A DNA stretch of 62,617 bases from an uncultured Pelagibacteraceae bacterium (lineage in GTDB: Bacteria > Pseudomonadota > Alphaproteobacteria > Pelagibacterales > Pelagibacteraceae). The DNA is taken from assembly GCA_902629535.1 (NCBI GenBank), contig CACORD010000003.1, forward strand, positions 1-62,617. The letters run 5' to 3'. The position numbers and the translations under genes are program-made. Of this stretch, positions 27,435 to 36,781 are shown one piece after another. The notes under the pieces are model-generated. The model worked only from the letters and a program-made list of their open reading frames with translations. It had not been told where the DNA came from and did not search any database. The first letter of the stretch is position 1, and each line of letters opens with the position of its first letter.

Positions 27435-27859
27435 TTAAATCTCTCTAAATAAAGTTTTGTAAAATCTATTTTTTTTTCTAATTTGATATTAGGATATCCA
27501 GAATTATGCATCATATCTAAAAATGACTTTTCTAAATCTGGATAAACCGAATTAGGCACGTCACAAAGAACAATTTTTTCTAGATCTTTTTTTTCTTTTA
27601 TGGACTCATCAATTTTTATAGCTACTGCGTATACAATTTCAAAATGAGATTTTTTGACTTGAGTATCTTTGTGTTGAAATTTTAATGTTATATTTATCTC
27701 GATCATTTTATTTTTTAGAGCTATTGATTTGATATCAATATCTAATTGATATTTACTCATATTATTTCCAGCAGATAAGTAAGTTTCAACATCTGGTGTT
27801 TCGCTAGACATATCTTTAATGTATTTTGCTAAAATTTTAAATTTTTCTGTCATTATCAT
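27431..27859 (-). CDS. secB: Protein-export chaperone SecB
   Basis: Tetrameric cytosolic chaperone that keeps presecretory proteins unfolded and hands them to SecA. It has 142 residues. The KFKILAKYIKDMSSETPD opening and the beta-sheet YQLDIDIKSIALKNKMIEI are clear, with VYAVAIKIDE and a VLCDVPNSVYPDLEKSFLDM segment. ATG at 27853 is an equally good start, two residues shorter. Its 5' end overlaps fxsA by 23 bases, so the two are coupled. Confidence 0.95.
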   Translation of the reverse strand: MIMTEKFKILAKYIKDMSSETPDVETYLSAGNNMSKYQLDIDIKSIALKNKMIEINITLKFQHKDTQVKKSHFEIVYAVAIKIDESIKEKKDLEKIVLCDVPNSVYPDLEKSFLDMMHNSGYPNIKLEKKIDFTKLYLERFN

Positions 27860-28262
27860 CTTCTATATCTTCAAACTCTCCTTCAATAAAATCATTCTTT
27901 TTTACCTCTTTGTTTTCAAATTTTTTGTTTAGTTTTCCTAATATTAACTTTCGTGTTATTGGGATGATTAAGAGGAAACCAATTAAATCAGTTGCAAATC
28001 CCGGTATGATTAACAGAGCAGCTGCAAACGCTATTGCAGCACCAGAAATTAATTCGAGGGCCGGAATTTGATTTTTAATTATTTGCATCATTCCAGATCT
28101 AAGAGTGTTAATCCCTTCGTATCTGGCATAGTACACACCCACAATTGCAGTAAAAAATACCAAGAATATGGTGCTGAAAGCACCTATCTGAGACCCAATT
28201 TTTATAAAAAGGTAAATCTCTACAATTGGGATTAAAATAACAGCTAAAAGTACTGTGTTCAT
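27837..28262 (-). CDS. fxsA: FxsA-family membrane protein
   Basis: Small inner-membrane protein of 141 residues. Membrane segments are at about 3-20, 27-45 and 70-100, in the family pattern VILIPIVEIYLFIKIG, IGVYYARYEG (here VGVYYARYEG) and ALLIIPGFATDLIGFLLIIP. A charged acidic cytoplasmic tail follows. The family is named for relief of F-plasmid exclusion of phage T7; its normal role is unknown. It is commonly found by secB and the Tim44-like gene near the alphaproteobacterial origin. Confidence 0.9.
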   Translation of the reverse strand: MNTVLLAVILIPIVEIYLFIKIGSQIGAFSTIFLVFFTAIVGVYYARYEGINTLRSGMMQIIKNQIPALELISGAAIAFAAALLIIPGFATDLIGFLLIIPITRKLILGKLNKKFENKEVKKNDFIEGEFEDIEDDNDRKI

Positions 28263-28319
28263 TTGTCTTTAATGTAATTGTTAGTTGAAATTAATCAACA
28301 TAGTAATTAAGTTTAATAT

Positions 28320-28916
28320 ATGAATTATAGTTTCGAATACATCGATATTATTTTATTAGCAATGATTGCTGGCTTTATTTTTTTAAGACTTAGAGGAATT
28401 CTAGGAAAAAGAACAGGTTTCGATGGAAAAGCCTCACCTCAGTTTGAGGAAATTTTAAAAAATATAAACCCTGAAATAAAAATAAATAAAAAAATTGACT
28501 TTGATGAGAATGCAAAAAAAGAATTTTTAAAAGGTGCTCAAATAGCATACGAAACTATTATTACAGACTTTGGCGATAGTGATAATAAATTGACTACAAG
28601 CAAGCCTCTATTAAGCAATAAAATTTATGATCAATTTAATACCGCGCTTAAAGAGAGAGGTAAGAGAGGTCATCTCGCCGAAATTACTTTTATTGGGGTT
28701 AATTCAGCGAATATAAAAGAGCACAAGTATTTAGGAAAAATTTTACAGGTAACTGTAGAATTTGTAGCCGAAGTAATAACTTGTATTAGGGATAAAGATA
28801 AAAAAATAGTTTCTGGAGATCCAGAAAAGATTAAGAAGATTTATGATACTTGGGTATTTTCAAGAGATACAAGCACTAATAATCCAAATTGGCAATTAGT
28901 TGACACTCTTACGTAA
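28320..28916 (+). CDS. Tim44-like domain protein
   Basis: Inner-membrane-anchored protein of 198 residues. A single N-terminal membrane segment (IDIILLAMIAGFIFLRLRGIL) is followed by a GKRTGFDGK stretch typical of the family and a globular Tim44 domain (FLKGAQIAYETIITDF, LLSNKIYDQF, VEFVAEVITCIRDKD, DTWVFSRD). Bacterial members are thought to assist membrane-protein handling. The mitochondrial Tim44 connection is by homology only. The Smr gene abuts its stop. Confidence 0.92.
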   Translation: MNYSFEYIDIILLAMIAGFIFLRLRGILGKRTGFDGKASPQFEEILKNINPEIKINKKIDFDENAKKEFLKGAQIAYETIITDFGDSDNKLTTSKPLLSNKIYDQFNTALKERGKRGHLAEITFIGVNSANIKEHKYLGKILQVTVEFVAEVITCIRDKDKKIVSGDPEKIKKIYDTWVFSRDTSTNNPNWQLVDTLT

Positions 28917-29330
28917 TTGACAAGTAATATTTCAGATAAAGATCAAAAAGATTGGGAAAATTTTTTAGAGCAAAAAGAAAAGTTACCTAATAAAGATTTA
29001 GAAAAAAAAGAAAATAAATTTTATATCACCAAATCATTAGATCTTCATGGTTACACACTTGATGAAGCAAATAAAAAAGTTGAAAGTTTTATAATTGATT
29101 GTTTTGATCAAAAAGTCTCAAAAGTTATAATAGTTACTGGCAAAGGATTACATTCCCAAAATGATAAAGATCCATATATTTCAAAGAAATTTGGTATTTT
29201 AAAAAATTCTGTTCCTGACTTTATTAAAAGTAATCCCAGCTTAATGTCAAAAATAAAAAGTATAGCTAATGCAGAAATTGAAGATGGTGGCAGTGGGGCA
29301 TTTTATATTTTTTTAAAAAAAAAATTATAA
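28917..29330 (+). CDS. Smr-domain protein
   Basis: Small MutS-related domain protein of 137 residues. TTG start immediately after the Tim44-like stop. Signatures are [20 protein letters not shown] (the LDLHG motif), [11 protein letters not shown] (TGKG) and the closing [13 protein letters not shown]. Stand-alone Smr proteins are nucleases or RNA-binding factors in several systems; the target here is unknown. In other alphaproteobacteria an MltA gene usually lies between the Tim44-like gene and Smr, but it is absent here. The stop lies back to back with that of hslU. Confidence 0.9.
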   Translation: MTSNISDKDQKDWENFLEQKEKLPNKDLEKKENKFYITKSLDLHGYTLDEANKKVESFIIDCFDQKVSKVIIVTGKGLHSQNDKDPYISKKFGILKNSVPDFIKSNPSLMSKIKSIANAEIEDGGSGAFYIFLKKKL

Positions 29331-30698
29331 AATAAATTTTGATAAGTCCGTATCTTTAACAAGATTATCAAGGTTTTTATTTATATATTCTTTATTTATT
29401 GAGATTTTTTCACCAGACCTATCAGTTGCCGTAAAACTTATTTCATCAAGGATTTTTTCTATTATTGTGTGCAATCTTCTAGCACCTATATTCTCAACAG
29501 TTGCATTTACCTCAGAAGCGATATTAGCGATTGCATCAATCCCATCTTCAGTAAACTCAAGCTCAACATTCTCAGTCTTTAACAAAGCTACATATTGTTT
29601 AATCAAACTAAAATCAGGTTCTTTAAGAATTCTTTTGAAATCTTCACTTGATAAAGCCTCTAGCTCAACTCTTATTGGTAGTCTACCTTGTAACTCAGGA
29701 AGTAAATCAGAAGGCTTGGCCAATTGGAAAGCGCCGGATGCAATAAATAATATATGATCGGTTTTTATAGGTCCATATTTTGTATTAACAGTTGTACCTT
29801 CAATTAAAGGTAACAAGTCTCTCTGCACACCTTCTCTAGAGACATCTCCTCCAACTCTGTCAGTTCTTCCAGAAATTTTATCTATTTCATCTAAAAAAAC
29901 TATTCCATTATTCTCTGTGGAAATTTTTGCAGCTTTAATTATTTTATCTTGTTCGATTAACTTGTCAGACTCATCATTTATTAAAATCTCGTGAGACTCT
30001 TTTACTGTCATTTTTTTCTTTTTTTCCTGCTTGCCCATAGATTTTCCAAGCATTTCTCCAATATTAATCATTCCTACATTGGCACCCGGCATTCCAGGAA
30101 TTTCAAAAGATGTGCTATTACCACCACTTTCGCTGACAGCTATTTCTATCTCGTTATTATCTAAATCTCCGTCTCTAAGTCTTTTTCTAAAGCTTTCTCT
30201 TGTAGCCGTACTTGCTTTTTTTCCAACCAAAGCATCTAAGACTTTTTCTTCGGCTAACTTCTGAGCTTTTGCATAGACCTCTTTTCTTTTTTTAACTTTT
30301 TCCATTGCAATTGCTATTTCAATCAAATCTCTGACAATTTGCTCTACATCTCTTCCAACATAACCCACTTCAGTAAATCTAGTTGCTTCAACTTTTACAA
30401 AAGGAGCTTCTGCTAATTTAGAAAGTCTTCTTGAAATTTCTGTTTTTCCAACACCTGTTGGTCCAATCATTAAAATATTTTTAGGTAAAACTTCATTTCT
30501 CATTTCACCTTTTAAAGCTTGTCTTCTCCATCTATTTCTTAAAGCAACAGCAACTGCTCTTTTAGCTTTATTTTGACCAACAACAAATCTGTCTAATTCT
30601 GAAACAATTTCTCTTGGTGACAAGGAGCTTACTAAAGAAGCCTCTTCTTTTTGTTGATCACCTTTAGGATGTAATTGAGTTACGTTTGATTTATCCAT
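29325..30698 (-). CDS. hslU: HslU (ClpY) ATPase of the HslUV protease
   Basis: AAA+ unfoldase that feeds proteins to HslV. It has 457 residues. It carries a roughly 20-residue N-terminal extension before [18 protein letters not shown], with no later Met to restart from. Walker A is IGPTGVGKT (79-86 core), followed by the [18 protein letters not shown] pore-loop region. Walker B is [11 protein letters not shown], with sensor segments after. The C-terminus ends DLSKFIL, the tail that docks into HslV. It is coupled to hslV by one base. Confidence 0.97.
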   Translation of the reverse strand: MDKSNVTQLHPKGDQQKEEASLVSSLSPREIVSELDRFVVGQNKAKRAVAVALRNRWRRQALKGEMRNEVLPKNILMIGPTGVGKTEISRRLSKLAEAPFVKVEATRFTEVGYVGRDVEQIVRDLIEIAIAMEKVKKRKEVYAKAQKLAEEKVLDALVGKKASTATRESFRKRLRDGDLDNNEIEIAVSESGGNSTSFEIPGMPGANVGMINIGEMLGKSMGKQEKKKKMTVKESHEILINDESDKLIEQDKIIKAAKISTENNGIVFLDEIDKISGRTDRVGGDVSREGVQRDLLPLIEGTTVNTKYGPIKTDHILFIASGAFQLAKPSDLLPELQGRLPIRVELEALSSEDFKRILKEPDFSLIKQYVALLKTENVELEFTEDGIDAIANIASEVNATVENIGARRLHTIIEKILDEISFTATDRSGEKISINKEYINKNLDNLVKDTDLSKFIL

Positions 30699-31213
30699 TA
30701 TATCTTTTCAACTTTAACATTTTCATTTGTAAATACACAGATATCTGCTGCAACTTTTATAGCTTTTTTTGCAACTTCTTCTGCTGATATATTACTTTCC
30801 ATTAAAACTTTCCCTGCAGCTAATGCATAATTGCCACCAGAACCAATACCAATAACATCTCCTTCAGGCTCTAGAACATCACCAGTTCCTGAAATAATAT
30901 AACTATTATTTTTGTCACCAACGGCCATTAGTGCCTCTAGTCTTCTTAAATATTTGTCCGTTCTCCAATCTTTAGCTAACTCAACAGCAGCCCTAGATAA
31001 GTTACCAGCATGTTTTTCTAATTTTCCTTCTAATCTCTCAAACAATGTTAAAGCATCAGCTGTTGATCCAGCAAAACCTGCTACTACATCTCTCTTTTCA
31101 ATTTTTCTGACTTTTGAAGCAGTGCTTTTTACAACAGTATTTCCCATGCTCACTTGTCCGTCGCCAGCTACAACCACTTCATTGTTTTTTCTAACTAATA
31201 CAATCGTTGTCAT
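30698..31213 (-). CDS. hslV: HslV (ClpQ) protease subunit
   Basis: Proteasome-like Thr protease of the HslUV complex. It has 171 residues. After Met removal the nucleophile would be Thr2 in [34 protein letters not shown] holds the active-site Lys, and [15 protein letters not shown] and [12 protein letters not shown] are family blocks. The gene pair is divergent from hisB over a 91-base gap. A heat-shock promoter would be expected, but I cannot identify one. Confidence 0.97.
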   Translation of the reverse strand: MTTIVLVRKNNEVVVAGDGQVSMGNTVVKSTASKVRKIEKRDVVAGFAGSTADALTLFERLEGKLEKHAGNLSRAAVELAKDWRTDKYLRRLEALMAVGDKNNSYIISGTGDVLEPEGDVIGIGSGGNYALAAGKVLMESNISAEEVAKKAIKVAADICVFTNENVKVEKI

Positions 31214-31264
31214 AGCTTATAAATGGATATTAAATTTGATAGTTCAAGCCTAGGTTTAGTATTA

Positions 31265-31293
31265 TTGCCATAATTGAATAATATATGTATACC
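31265..31293 (+). promoter_or_regulatory. Candidate hisB operon promoter
   Basis: TTGCCA (31265-31270), a 17-base spacer and TATACC (31288-31293) give a reasonable sigma-70 match. Transcription would start about 31300, only a few bases before the hisB ATG at 31305, so the message would be nearly leaderless. The call is weak in such AT-rich sequence. Confidence 0.3.
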
Positions 31294-31304
31294 TGTTTTT
31301 AATT

Positions 31305-31895
31305 ATGAAGCGTAAAGGCAAAATAAGCAGGAAAACAAAAGAAACAAGCATTAGTGTTGATTTAAATATTGACGGCAAAGGTAAATACAAAATTGACACA
31401 GGAATAGGTTTTTTAAACCACATGCTTGAACAATTATCTAAGCACTCATCGATTGATATGAGTATAAAAGCCAAAGGAGATACTCACATTGATCTTCATC
31501 ATACCACTGAGGATACCGGCATTGCAATTGGTGAGGCCTTGAAAAAAGCGTTAAAGAAATCTGTTGGAATTAGAAGATATGCTCACGCAATGATCCCTAT
31601 GGATGAAACGTTATCACGTGTTGCAATTGATATTTCAAATCGTCCCTATTTAATTTGGAAAGTAAATTTAAAAGTTGAAAAACTTGGTGAGATGGATACA
31701 GAACTTTTTAAAGAGTGGTTTCAGGCTTTTTCCCAAGCAGCAGGAATTACTTTACACGTTGAAAATATTTATGGTGATAATAGTCACCACATTATTGAGT
31801 CTTGCTTTAAAGGACTTGCAAGATCATTAAGAGCTGCATTAGAAATAGACCCTAGGAATAGTAAATCAATTCCTTCTACTAAAGGCTCATTATAA
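31305..31895 (+). CDS. hisB: Imidazoleglycerol-phosphate dehydratase
   Basis: Dehydrates imidazoleglycerol phosphate in histidine synthesis. At 196 residues it is the monofunctional form without the phosphatase domain of E. coli HisB. Metal-binding His motifs are clear: [29 protein letters not shown] and the paired [17 protein letters not shown]. It leads a five-gene histidine cluster, and hisH follows five bases later. Confidence 0.97.
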   Translation: MKRKGKISRKTKETSISVDLNIDGKGKYKIDTGIGFLNHMLEQLSKHSSIDMSIKAKGDTHIDLHHTTEDTGIAIGEALKKALKKSVGIRRYAHAMIPMDETLSRVAIDISNRPYLIWKVNLKVEKLGEMDTELFKEWFQAFSQAAGITLHVENIYGDNSHHIIESCFKGLARSLRAALEIDPRNSKSIPSTKGSL

Positions 31896-31900
31896 GATTA

Positions 31901-32527
31901 ATGAAAGTTACAATTGTTGATTACAACTCGGGCAATATAAGCTCGGTAATAAACTCTTTTAAAGAAGTTGCCAAAGAAAAGGTAAATATCGAAGTAACCT
32001 CAGATTTAAATAAGATTAAATCAAGTGATAAAGTGGTTTTACCCGGGCAGGGCTCATTTAAAACCTGCGTTGAAGCACTGAATAATATTGATGGTCTTTC
32101 AGATACACTTAATGAATTTACAATAATTAATAAAAAACCTCTTCTTGGAATTTGTGTTGGTTTACAAATGTTTGCCGATATTGGTTATGAAGAAACAGAA
32201 ACTAAAGGATTGGGCTGGATTTCAGGCAAGGTTTCAAAAATAGATAATCAAGGCGGAAAATTTAAACTTCCTCATATTGGCTGGAACCAAATCAATATTG
32301 TCAAAGATAGTAAAATTTTTAAAGATATAGAAAATAATTCTCATATGTACTTTGTACATAGCTATGAATTTTTGCCTAATGATAAAAAAGTTGTTTCAGC
32401 AACAACAGATTATTCATCAAATATTGTTTGCTCTGTTGAAAAAGAAAATATCTTTGGAACCCAATTTCATCCTGAGAAGAGTGATAAGATAGGTCTAAAA
32501 ATAATTGATAATTTTATAAGTTTATAA
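31901..32527 (+). CDS. hisH: Imidazole glycerol phosphate synthase, glutamine amidotransferase subunit
   Basis: Releases ammonia from glutamine for HisF. It has 208 residues. It opens VTIVDYNSGNISSV. The nucleophile Cys85 is in LGICVGLQM, and the His and Glu of the triad are in FGTQFHPEKSD near residue 190. It touches hisA with no gap. Confidence 0.97.
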   Translation: MKVTIVDYNSGNISSVINSFKEVAKEKVNIEVTSDLNKIKSSDKVVLPGQGSFKTCVEALNNIDGLSDTLNEFTIINKKPLLGICVGLQMFADIGYEETETKGLGWISGKVSKIDNQGGKFKLPHIGWNQINIVKDSKIFKDIENNSHMYFVHSYEFLPNDKKVVSATTDYSSNIVCSVEKENIFGTQFHPEKSDKIGLKIIDNFISL

Positions 32528-33244
32528 ATGAAAATATTTCCTGCAATAGATATTAAAGATAAAAAGTGTGTAAGATTAATTAAGGGAGATTTTGATAATA
32601 AAACTGAGTACAATATGTCTCCAATTGAACAAGCGGGTAAATATAAAGATCATGGATTTAAAAATTTACATATAGTTGATTTAGATGGAGCTTTAACTGG
32701 CGAAACAGTAAATTTGGATATTATTAAGGATATAGTTGGTAAATTTAATTTAAAGATTGAAGTAGGAGGTGGAATTAGAAACTCTAATAGTATTCAAAAA
32801 TATATCGATGCTGGTGTTGAGAAAGTAATCTTAGGAAGTGCTGCTATTAAAGACAAAAATTTTTTAAAAGAGGCGTGTGAAAAGTTTCCAAATAAAATTG
32901 CCCTAGGTTTAGATGCTAAAGATGGGTATTTATCAATATCTGGGTGGAAGGAAAATTCTAATCAATTGACTTTAGATTATTTAAAAGAAGTTAACAATTA
33001 CGGTGTTAGTAGGTTGATTTATACTGATATAAATCGAGATGGTATGAAACAAAGTCCAAATTTTGATGAAACGTCAAGAGTTGCAGAGATATCAAGTTGC
33101 CCAGTAATTATATCTGGTGGGGTTTCATCAATAAATGATATTAAAAAAGCTAAAAGTTTAAATAACATTGAGGGCATTATAGTTGGAAAAGCAATTTATG
33201 ATGGCGATATTAAATTAGAGGATTTAGCGATGGAAATAAATTAA
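32528..33244 (+). CDS. hisA: ProFAR isomerase
   Basis: TIM-barrel isomerase converting ProFAR to PRFAR in histidine synthesis. It has 238 residues. It opens FPAIDIKDKKCVRL with the first catalytic Asp. Also seen are IVDLDGALTGE, KIEVGGGIRN (phosphate site), LIYTDINRDGM with the second Asp, and VIISGGVSS. It is followed without a gap by a 29-codon ORF that separates it from hisF. Confidence 0.97.
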   Translation: MKIFPAIDIKDKKCVRLIKGDFDNKTEYNMSPIEQAGKYKDHGFKNLHIVDLDGALTGETVNLDIIKDIVGKFNLKIEVGGGIRNSNSIQKYIDAGVEKVILGSAAIKDKNFLKEACEKFPNKIALGLDAKDGYLSISGWKENSNQLTLDYLKEVNNYGVSRLIYTDINRDGMKQSPNFDETSRVAEISSCPVIISGGVSSINDIKKAKSLNNIEGIIVGKAIYDGDIKLEDLAMEIN

Positions 33245-33334
33245 ATGAAGCCTATTGATTATATTAGTCTCTATCTTCTAGTTATCATAATGAGTTTTGT
33301 GAGTGTAAATTTTTTATATAGAATGTTTTTTTGA
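33245..33334 (+). CDS. Possible 29-residue membrane microprotein
   Basis: A complete ATG-to-TGA frame exactly fills the gap between hisA and hisF. It begins at the base after the hisA stop and ends two bases before the hisF ATG. The product starts [20 protein letters not shown] and ends NFLYRMFF, so residues 6-24 or so could form a single membrane helix with a basic patch after it. The exact fit at both ends suggests a translated, coupled gene, but chance cannot be excluded. I know no family for it. Confidence 0.5.
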   Translation: MKPIDYISLYLLVIIMSFVSVNFLYRMFF

Positions 33335-33336
33335 AA

Positions 33337-34089
33337 ATGCTTAAAAATAGAATAATACCTTGTCTAGATGTTAAAAATGGTCGAGTTGTAAAAGGTATTA
33401 ACTTTGTTGATCTTAAAGATGCAGGAGACCCTGTAGAGCAAGCTAAAATTTATAGTGATGGTGGAGCAGATGAAATTTGTTTTTTAGATATTACTGCTTC
33501 GAATGAAAATAGAGATACTATTTATGATGTAGTTAAAAAAACATCAAAAAAATGTTTCGTTCCTTTAACTGTGGGAGGCGGTGTTAGAAGCGTTGAAGAT
33601 ATTAACAAATTACTTAACTGTGGTGCTGATAAAGTTTCAATAAATACTGCAGCAGTTGAAAATTCAAAAGTTGTTGTAGATAGTTCAAAAAAATTTGGTT
33701 CTCAATGTATTGTAGTTGCGATCGATGCAAAAAAAAATGGAGAAAAGTGGGAAGTGTTTACCCATGGCGGAAGAAACAATAGTGGTATTGATGCGCTTAA
33801 ATATGCAAAACAAATGGAAGATAGTGGAGCAGGAGAATTGCTAGTTACATCAATGGATAAAGATGGAACTAAATCAGGATATGATATTGAGTTAATGAAA
33901 AAAATTACATCAAATGTTAATATTCCGGTCATAGCGTCAGGGGGTGTTGGAACATTAGACCATTTAGTTGATGGTATTAATTCTGGAGCTAGCGCAGTTC
34001 TTGCAGCTTCAATATTTCATTATGGAACATATTCAATTAATGAAGCGAAGGAATATTTGGCTTCAAAAGATATACCTGTTAGAATCTAA
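33337..34089 (+). CDS. hisF: Imidazole glycerol phosphate synthase, cyclase subunit
   Basis: Uses ammonia from HisH to close the imidazole ring and release AICAR. I start at the ATG at 33337 ([20 protein letters not shown]), not the TTG at 33331, giving 250 residues. Catalytic Asp residues lie in [10 protein letters not shown] and [13 protein letters not shown]. Phosphate sites are LTVGGGVRS and VIASGGVG. The AICAR released is a substrate of PurH (45 kb). Confidence 0.97.
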   Translation: MLKNRIIPCLDVKNGRVVKGINFVDLKDAGDPVEQAKIYSDGGADEICFLDITASNENRDTIYDVVKKTSKKCFVPLTVGGGVRSVEDINKLLNCGADKVSINTAAVENSKVVVDSSKKFGSQCIVVAIDAKKNGEKWEVFTHGGRNNSGIDALKYAKQMEDSGAGELLVTSMDKDGTKSGYDIELMKKITSNVNIPVIASGGVGTLDHLVDGINSGASAVLAASIFHYGTYSINEAKEYLASKDIPVRI

Positions 34090-34090
34090 C

Positions 34091-34363
34091 ATGCTTAAAG
34101 TTATAGAAGAACTTATTTCACTTGCTAGAGAAAGAAAAAAAAATCCAGTAGAAGGGTCTTATACTAATAAACTTTTAAAAGATAAAAATTTAGCCAAAGA
34201 AAAAGTTTTAGAGGAAGTTCAAGAGTTAATAGAAGCTATTGAGCAAAATTCTAATAAAATTCATGAGGCAGCTGATGTTTTTTATCATTTAATTATGTTT
34301 TTAGAGGCAAATAATGTTAAGATAGAAGATGTAATTGCGGAACTAAATAAAAGAAAAAAATAA
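34091..34363 (+). CDS. hisE: Phosphoribosyl-ATP pyrophosphatase
   Basis: Second step of histidine synthesis. It has 90 residues from the ATG one base after the hisF stop; longer frames running back into hisF are not credible. The helical MazG-like fold shows metal-binding Glu residues in KVLEEVQELIEAI and the Asp motif EAADVFYHLIMFL. The KNPVEGSYTNKLL opening is typical of HisE. HisI (the cyclohydrolase) is not in this window. Confidence 0.95.
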   Translation: MLKVIEELISLARERKKNPVEGSYTNKLLKDKNLAKEKVLEEVQELIEAIEQNSNKIHEAADVFYHLIMFLEANNVKIEDVIAELNKRKK

Positions 34364-34378
34364 ATTAGAGAGGCAATT

Positions 34379-34594
34379 ATGAAGCACGTCGAAAAAAAAA
34401 GACATTTAGCAAAAACTATAACTTGGAGAATAATAGCTAGTTTAGATACATTCTTAATAGCATGGTTAATAACTGGAAAATTTGATTGGGCTGGAACTAT
34501 TGCTGGGATAGAAGTTTTAACAAAAATGTTCTTATATTACTTCCATGAGAGAGCTTGGTATAAATTCAGTAAATATGGGGTTTTAAAAAACTAG
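34379..34594 (+). CDS. DUF2061 small membrane protein
   Basis: 71-residue predicted inner-membrane protein. The family pattern is plain: RHLAKTITWRIIASLDTFLI, then a second membrane stretch around GTIAGIEVLTKMFLYYFHER and a basic WYK ending. A GAGAGG ribosome site lies 6 bases upstream of the ATG. The function of DUF2061 is unknown. It follows hisE by 15 bases and could be the last gene of that transcript. Confidence 0.88.
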   Translation: MKHVEKKRHLAKTITWRIIASLDTFLIAWLITGKFDWAGTIAGIEVLTKMFLYYFHERAWYKFSKYGVLKN

Positions 34595-34678
34595 CAAAGC
34601 TCAAAATTTTTATCAAAAATATTAATAAAAAGAATAAGTATATTCCTAGTTTAGAAAATATATACTGCCTAAAAAAAA

Positions 34679-35617
34679 ATGAGCCACAAATTCTATAAAC
34701 CCGCAAAATCAAGACTGCAAAGAAGTGAACTAGCAGTTCCAGGGTCATCTCCAAAAATGTTTGAGAAGGCTCTAAATTCAGATGCGGATTACATCTTTTT
34801 AGATTTAGAAGATGCAGTCTCTCCAAACGATAAAGTTTCAGCAAGAGCAAATGTAATAAAAGCTTTAAATGAAATGAACTGGAGGGAAAAAGGTAAAACA
34901 ATTTCAGTGAGAATAAATAGTTTAGATACTCATTACATGTATAGTGATTTAGTAGAAATAGTTGAACAAGCTGGAAAAAATGTAGATACAATTCTTGTAC
35001 CTAAAGCAGGAACAGATAGCGACGTTTACATGGTTGATTGCTTGTTAACTCAAATTGAGACACATAAAAAAATTAAGAATAAAATTGGAATTGAATGCTT
35101 GATTGAAACAGCTTTAGGCATGTCCAATATTAAGGAAATAGCAAAATCAAGTGAGAGACTTGAGGCTTTACACTTTGGTGTTGCAGATTATGCAGCAAGT
35201 TTGAGAGCAAGAACTGTTGTGATAGGAGGGCTCAATCCAGATTACCCGGGAGATCAATGGCATCACGGATTATCAGAACTAGTTATGACTTGTAGGGCAT
35301 ACGGTCTAAGAGCAATTGATGGACCATTTGGAGATTTTAATGATCCTGATGCATATGTTGCGGCTGCAAAAAGAGGAGCAGCCATCGGAATAGAGGGAAA
35401 ATGGGCAATCCATCCTTCACAAATTGAATTAGCAAATAAAGTATTTTCTCCACCAGAGTCAGAAGTGAATAAAGCAAAAAGAATTTTAGAAGAGCTTGAA
35501 AAGGCTGCTAAAGAGGGAAAGGGAGCGGCTCAACTTGATGGAAGAATGATTGATGCTGCATCAGCAAGAATGGCAGAAAATATTGTAAATATAGATAAAT
35601 TAATAAATAATAAATAA
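34679..35617 (+). CDS. mcl: Malyl-CoA lyase (CitE/HpcH family)
   Basis: Reversible cleavage of L-malyl-CoA to acetyl-CoA and glyoxylate. It has 312 residues with a TIM barrel. RSELAVPGSSPKMFEKAL opens the CoA-ester-lyase fold. Metal ligands are expected in FLDLEDAVSPNDK and IECLIETALGM. The C-terminal GIEGKWAIHPSQIELAN is typical of malyl-CoA lyases. Two bases separate it from mtkA, and the three genes reproduce the mcl-mtkAB set of the serine cycle. The 84-base gap before it contains no riboswitch that I can see. Confidence 0.9.
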   Translation: MSHKFYKPAKSRLQRSELAVPGSSPKMFEKALNSDADYIFLDLEDAVSPNDKVSARANVIKALNEMNWREKGKTISVRINSLDTHYMYSDLVEIVEQAGKNVDTILVPKAGTDSDVYMVDCLLTQIETHKKIKNKIGIECLIETALGMSNIKEIAKSSERLEALHFGVADYAASLRARTVVIGGLNPDYPGDQWHHGLSELVMTCRAYGLRAIDGPFGDFNDPDAYVAAAKRGAAIGIEGKWAIHPSQIELANKVFSPPESEVNKAKRILEELEKAAKEGKGAAQLDGRMIDAASARMAENIVNIDKLINNK

Positions 35618-35619
35618 AT

Positions 35620-36780
35620 ATGGATATCCACGAATATCAAGCAAAAGAAATTTTAGCAAGTTTTGGAGTTACAATTCCAAGAGGAGGTATAGTTTATAGT
35701 CCAGAGACAGCAGAAAACAAAGCCAGAGAAATTGGTGGATCAAAATGGGTTGTTAAAGCACAAATTCATTCTGGTGCAAGAGGAAAAGCTGGAGGGGTAA
35801 TCGTTTGTAATTCGCCCCTAGAAGTTGCTCAAGCAACAGACAAACTTTTAGGAAAAAAATTAGTAACTAATCAAACAGGTCCTCAAGGTAAAATTGTAAA
35901 TAGGATTTATATTGAAGAGGCAACAGATATTGAAAAAGAATTATACTTAGGATTAGTTTTTGACAGAAGCTCTGAAAGCATAATGATTGTAGCTTCAACA
36001 GAAGGTGGAATGAGCGTAGAAGAGATTGCCAAAGAAAAACCTGATTCAATTATCAGATCTAAAATAGAAGTAGCTGTTGGTATACAAGATTTTCAAGCAA
36101 GAGAACTAGCTTTTGGATTAGGAATAGAACCAGAATTAGTTAGAAGGGTATCAGAAACGATAATAGGTTGCGCAAAAGCATTCAGTGAATTAGATGCAAC
36201 AATGGTTGAGGTAAACCCATTAGTAATTTCAAAACAAAAACAAATATTGGCATTAGACTGCAAGATGAGTTTTGACAATAATGCTATGTTCAGAAGAGAT
36301 AAAGTGTCAGAATTAAGAGACAAAACTCAAGAGGATGATAAAGAAGTTTATGCCTCTGACAGAGGTTTAAATTATGTTAGCTTAGACGGGAATATTGGAA
36401 ACATAATTAATGGTGCTGGATTAGCAATGGCATCAATGGATATGATTAAATTGGCAGGAGGGGAACCCGCTAACTTTCTTGATGTCGGTGGAGGAGCGAC
36501 ACCTGAAAAAATAGTAAAAGCATTTAGACTTATTACAATGGATAAGAAAGTAAAAGTAATTCTTGTAAACATTTTTGCAGGAATAAATCGATGTGATTGG
36601 GTAGCCGAGGGAATAGTCCAAGCATTAGAAAAAATAGAAATTAAAGTACCATTAGTAATTAGACTTGCTGGAACAAATGTTGAAAAAGGCAATAAGATTT
36701 TAAAAGAAAGTAAATTGAATTATATAGAGGCTAGTACTTTAGAGGAGGCTGCTAACAAAGCTGTAGCGGCATTAAAATAA
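35620..36780 (+). CDS. mtkA: Malate-CoA ligase beta subunit (malate thiokinase)
   Basis: ATP-grasp subunit that with MtkB converts malate, CoA and ATP to malyl-CoA. It has 386 residues. It opens MDIHEYQAKEILASFGV. The nucleotide-binding KAQIHSGARGKAGGV, acidic metal site MVEVNPLVI and LDVGGGATPEKIVKAF, NIFAGINRCDWVAEG follow. The sequence recalls Methylobacterium MtkA more than succinyl-CoA synthetase SucC, and the adjacent malyl-CoA lyase supports malate as substrate. Succinate as an alternative substrate cannot be excluded. Confidence 0.87.
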   Translation: MDIHEYQAKEILASFGVTIPRGGIVYSPETAENKAREIGGSKWVVKAQIHSGARGKAGGVIVCNSPLEVAQATDKLLGKKLVTNQTGPQGKIVNRIYIEEATDIEKELYLGLVFDRSSESIMIVASTEGGMSVEEIAKEKPDSIIRSKIEVAVGIQDFQARELAFGLGIEPELVRRVSETIIGCAKAFSELDATMVEVNPLVISKQKQILALDCKMSFDNNAMFRRDKVSELRDKTQEDDKEVYASDRGLNYVSLDGNIGNIINGAGLAMASMDMIKLAGGEPANFLDVGGGATPEKIVKAFRLITMDKKVKVILVNIFAGINRCDWVAEGIVQALEKIEIKVPLVIRLAGTNVEKGNKILKESKLNYIEASTLEEAANKAVAALK

Positions 36781-36781
36781 A

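Noticed and set aside
33968..34090. Longer hisE reading back into hisF
   Set aside because: The extension has no family similarity, and the ATG at 34091 lies one base after the hisF stop with the canonical HisE opening.
34595..34678. Glycine riboswitch upstream of mcl
   Set aside because: SAR11 uses such switches on malate synthase and glycine-cleavage genes, but this 84-base AT-rich gap lacks the conserved GGAGAG-type core.
34566..34991. 141-codon leftward open frame over the start of mcl
   Set aside because: Antisense shadow of the malyl-CoA lyase gene with Leu/His-rich low-complexity product and no family resemblance.
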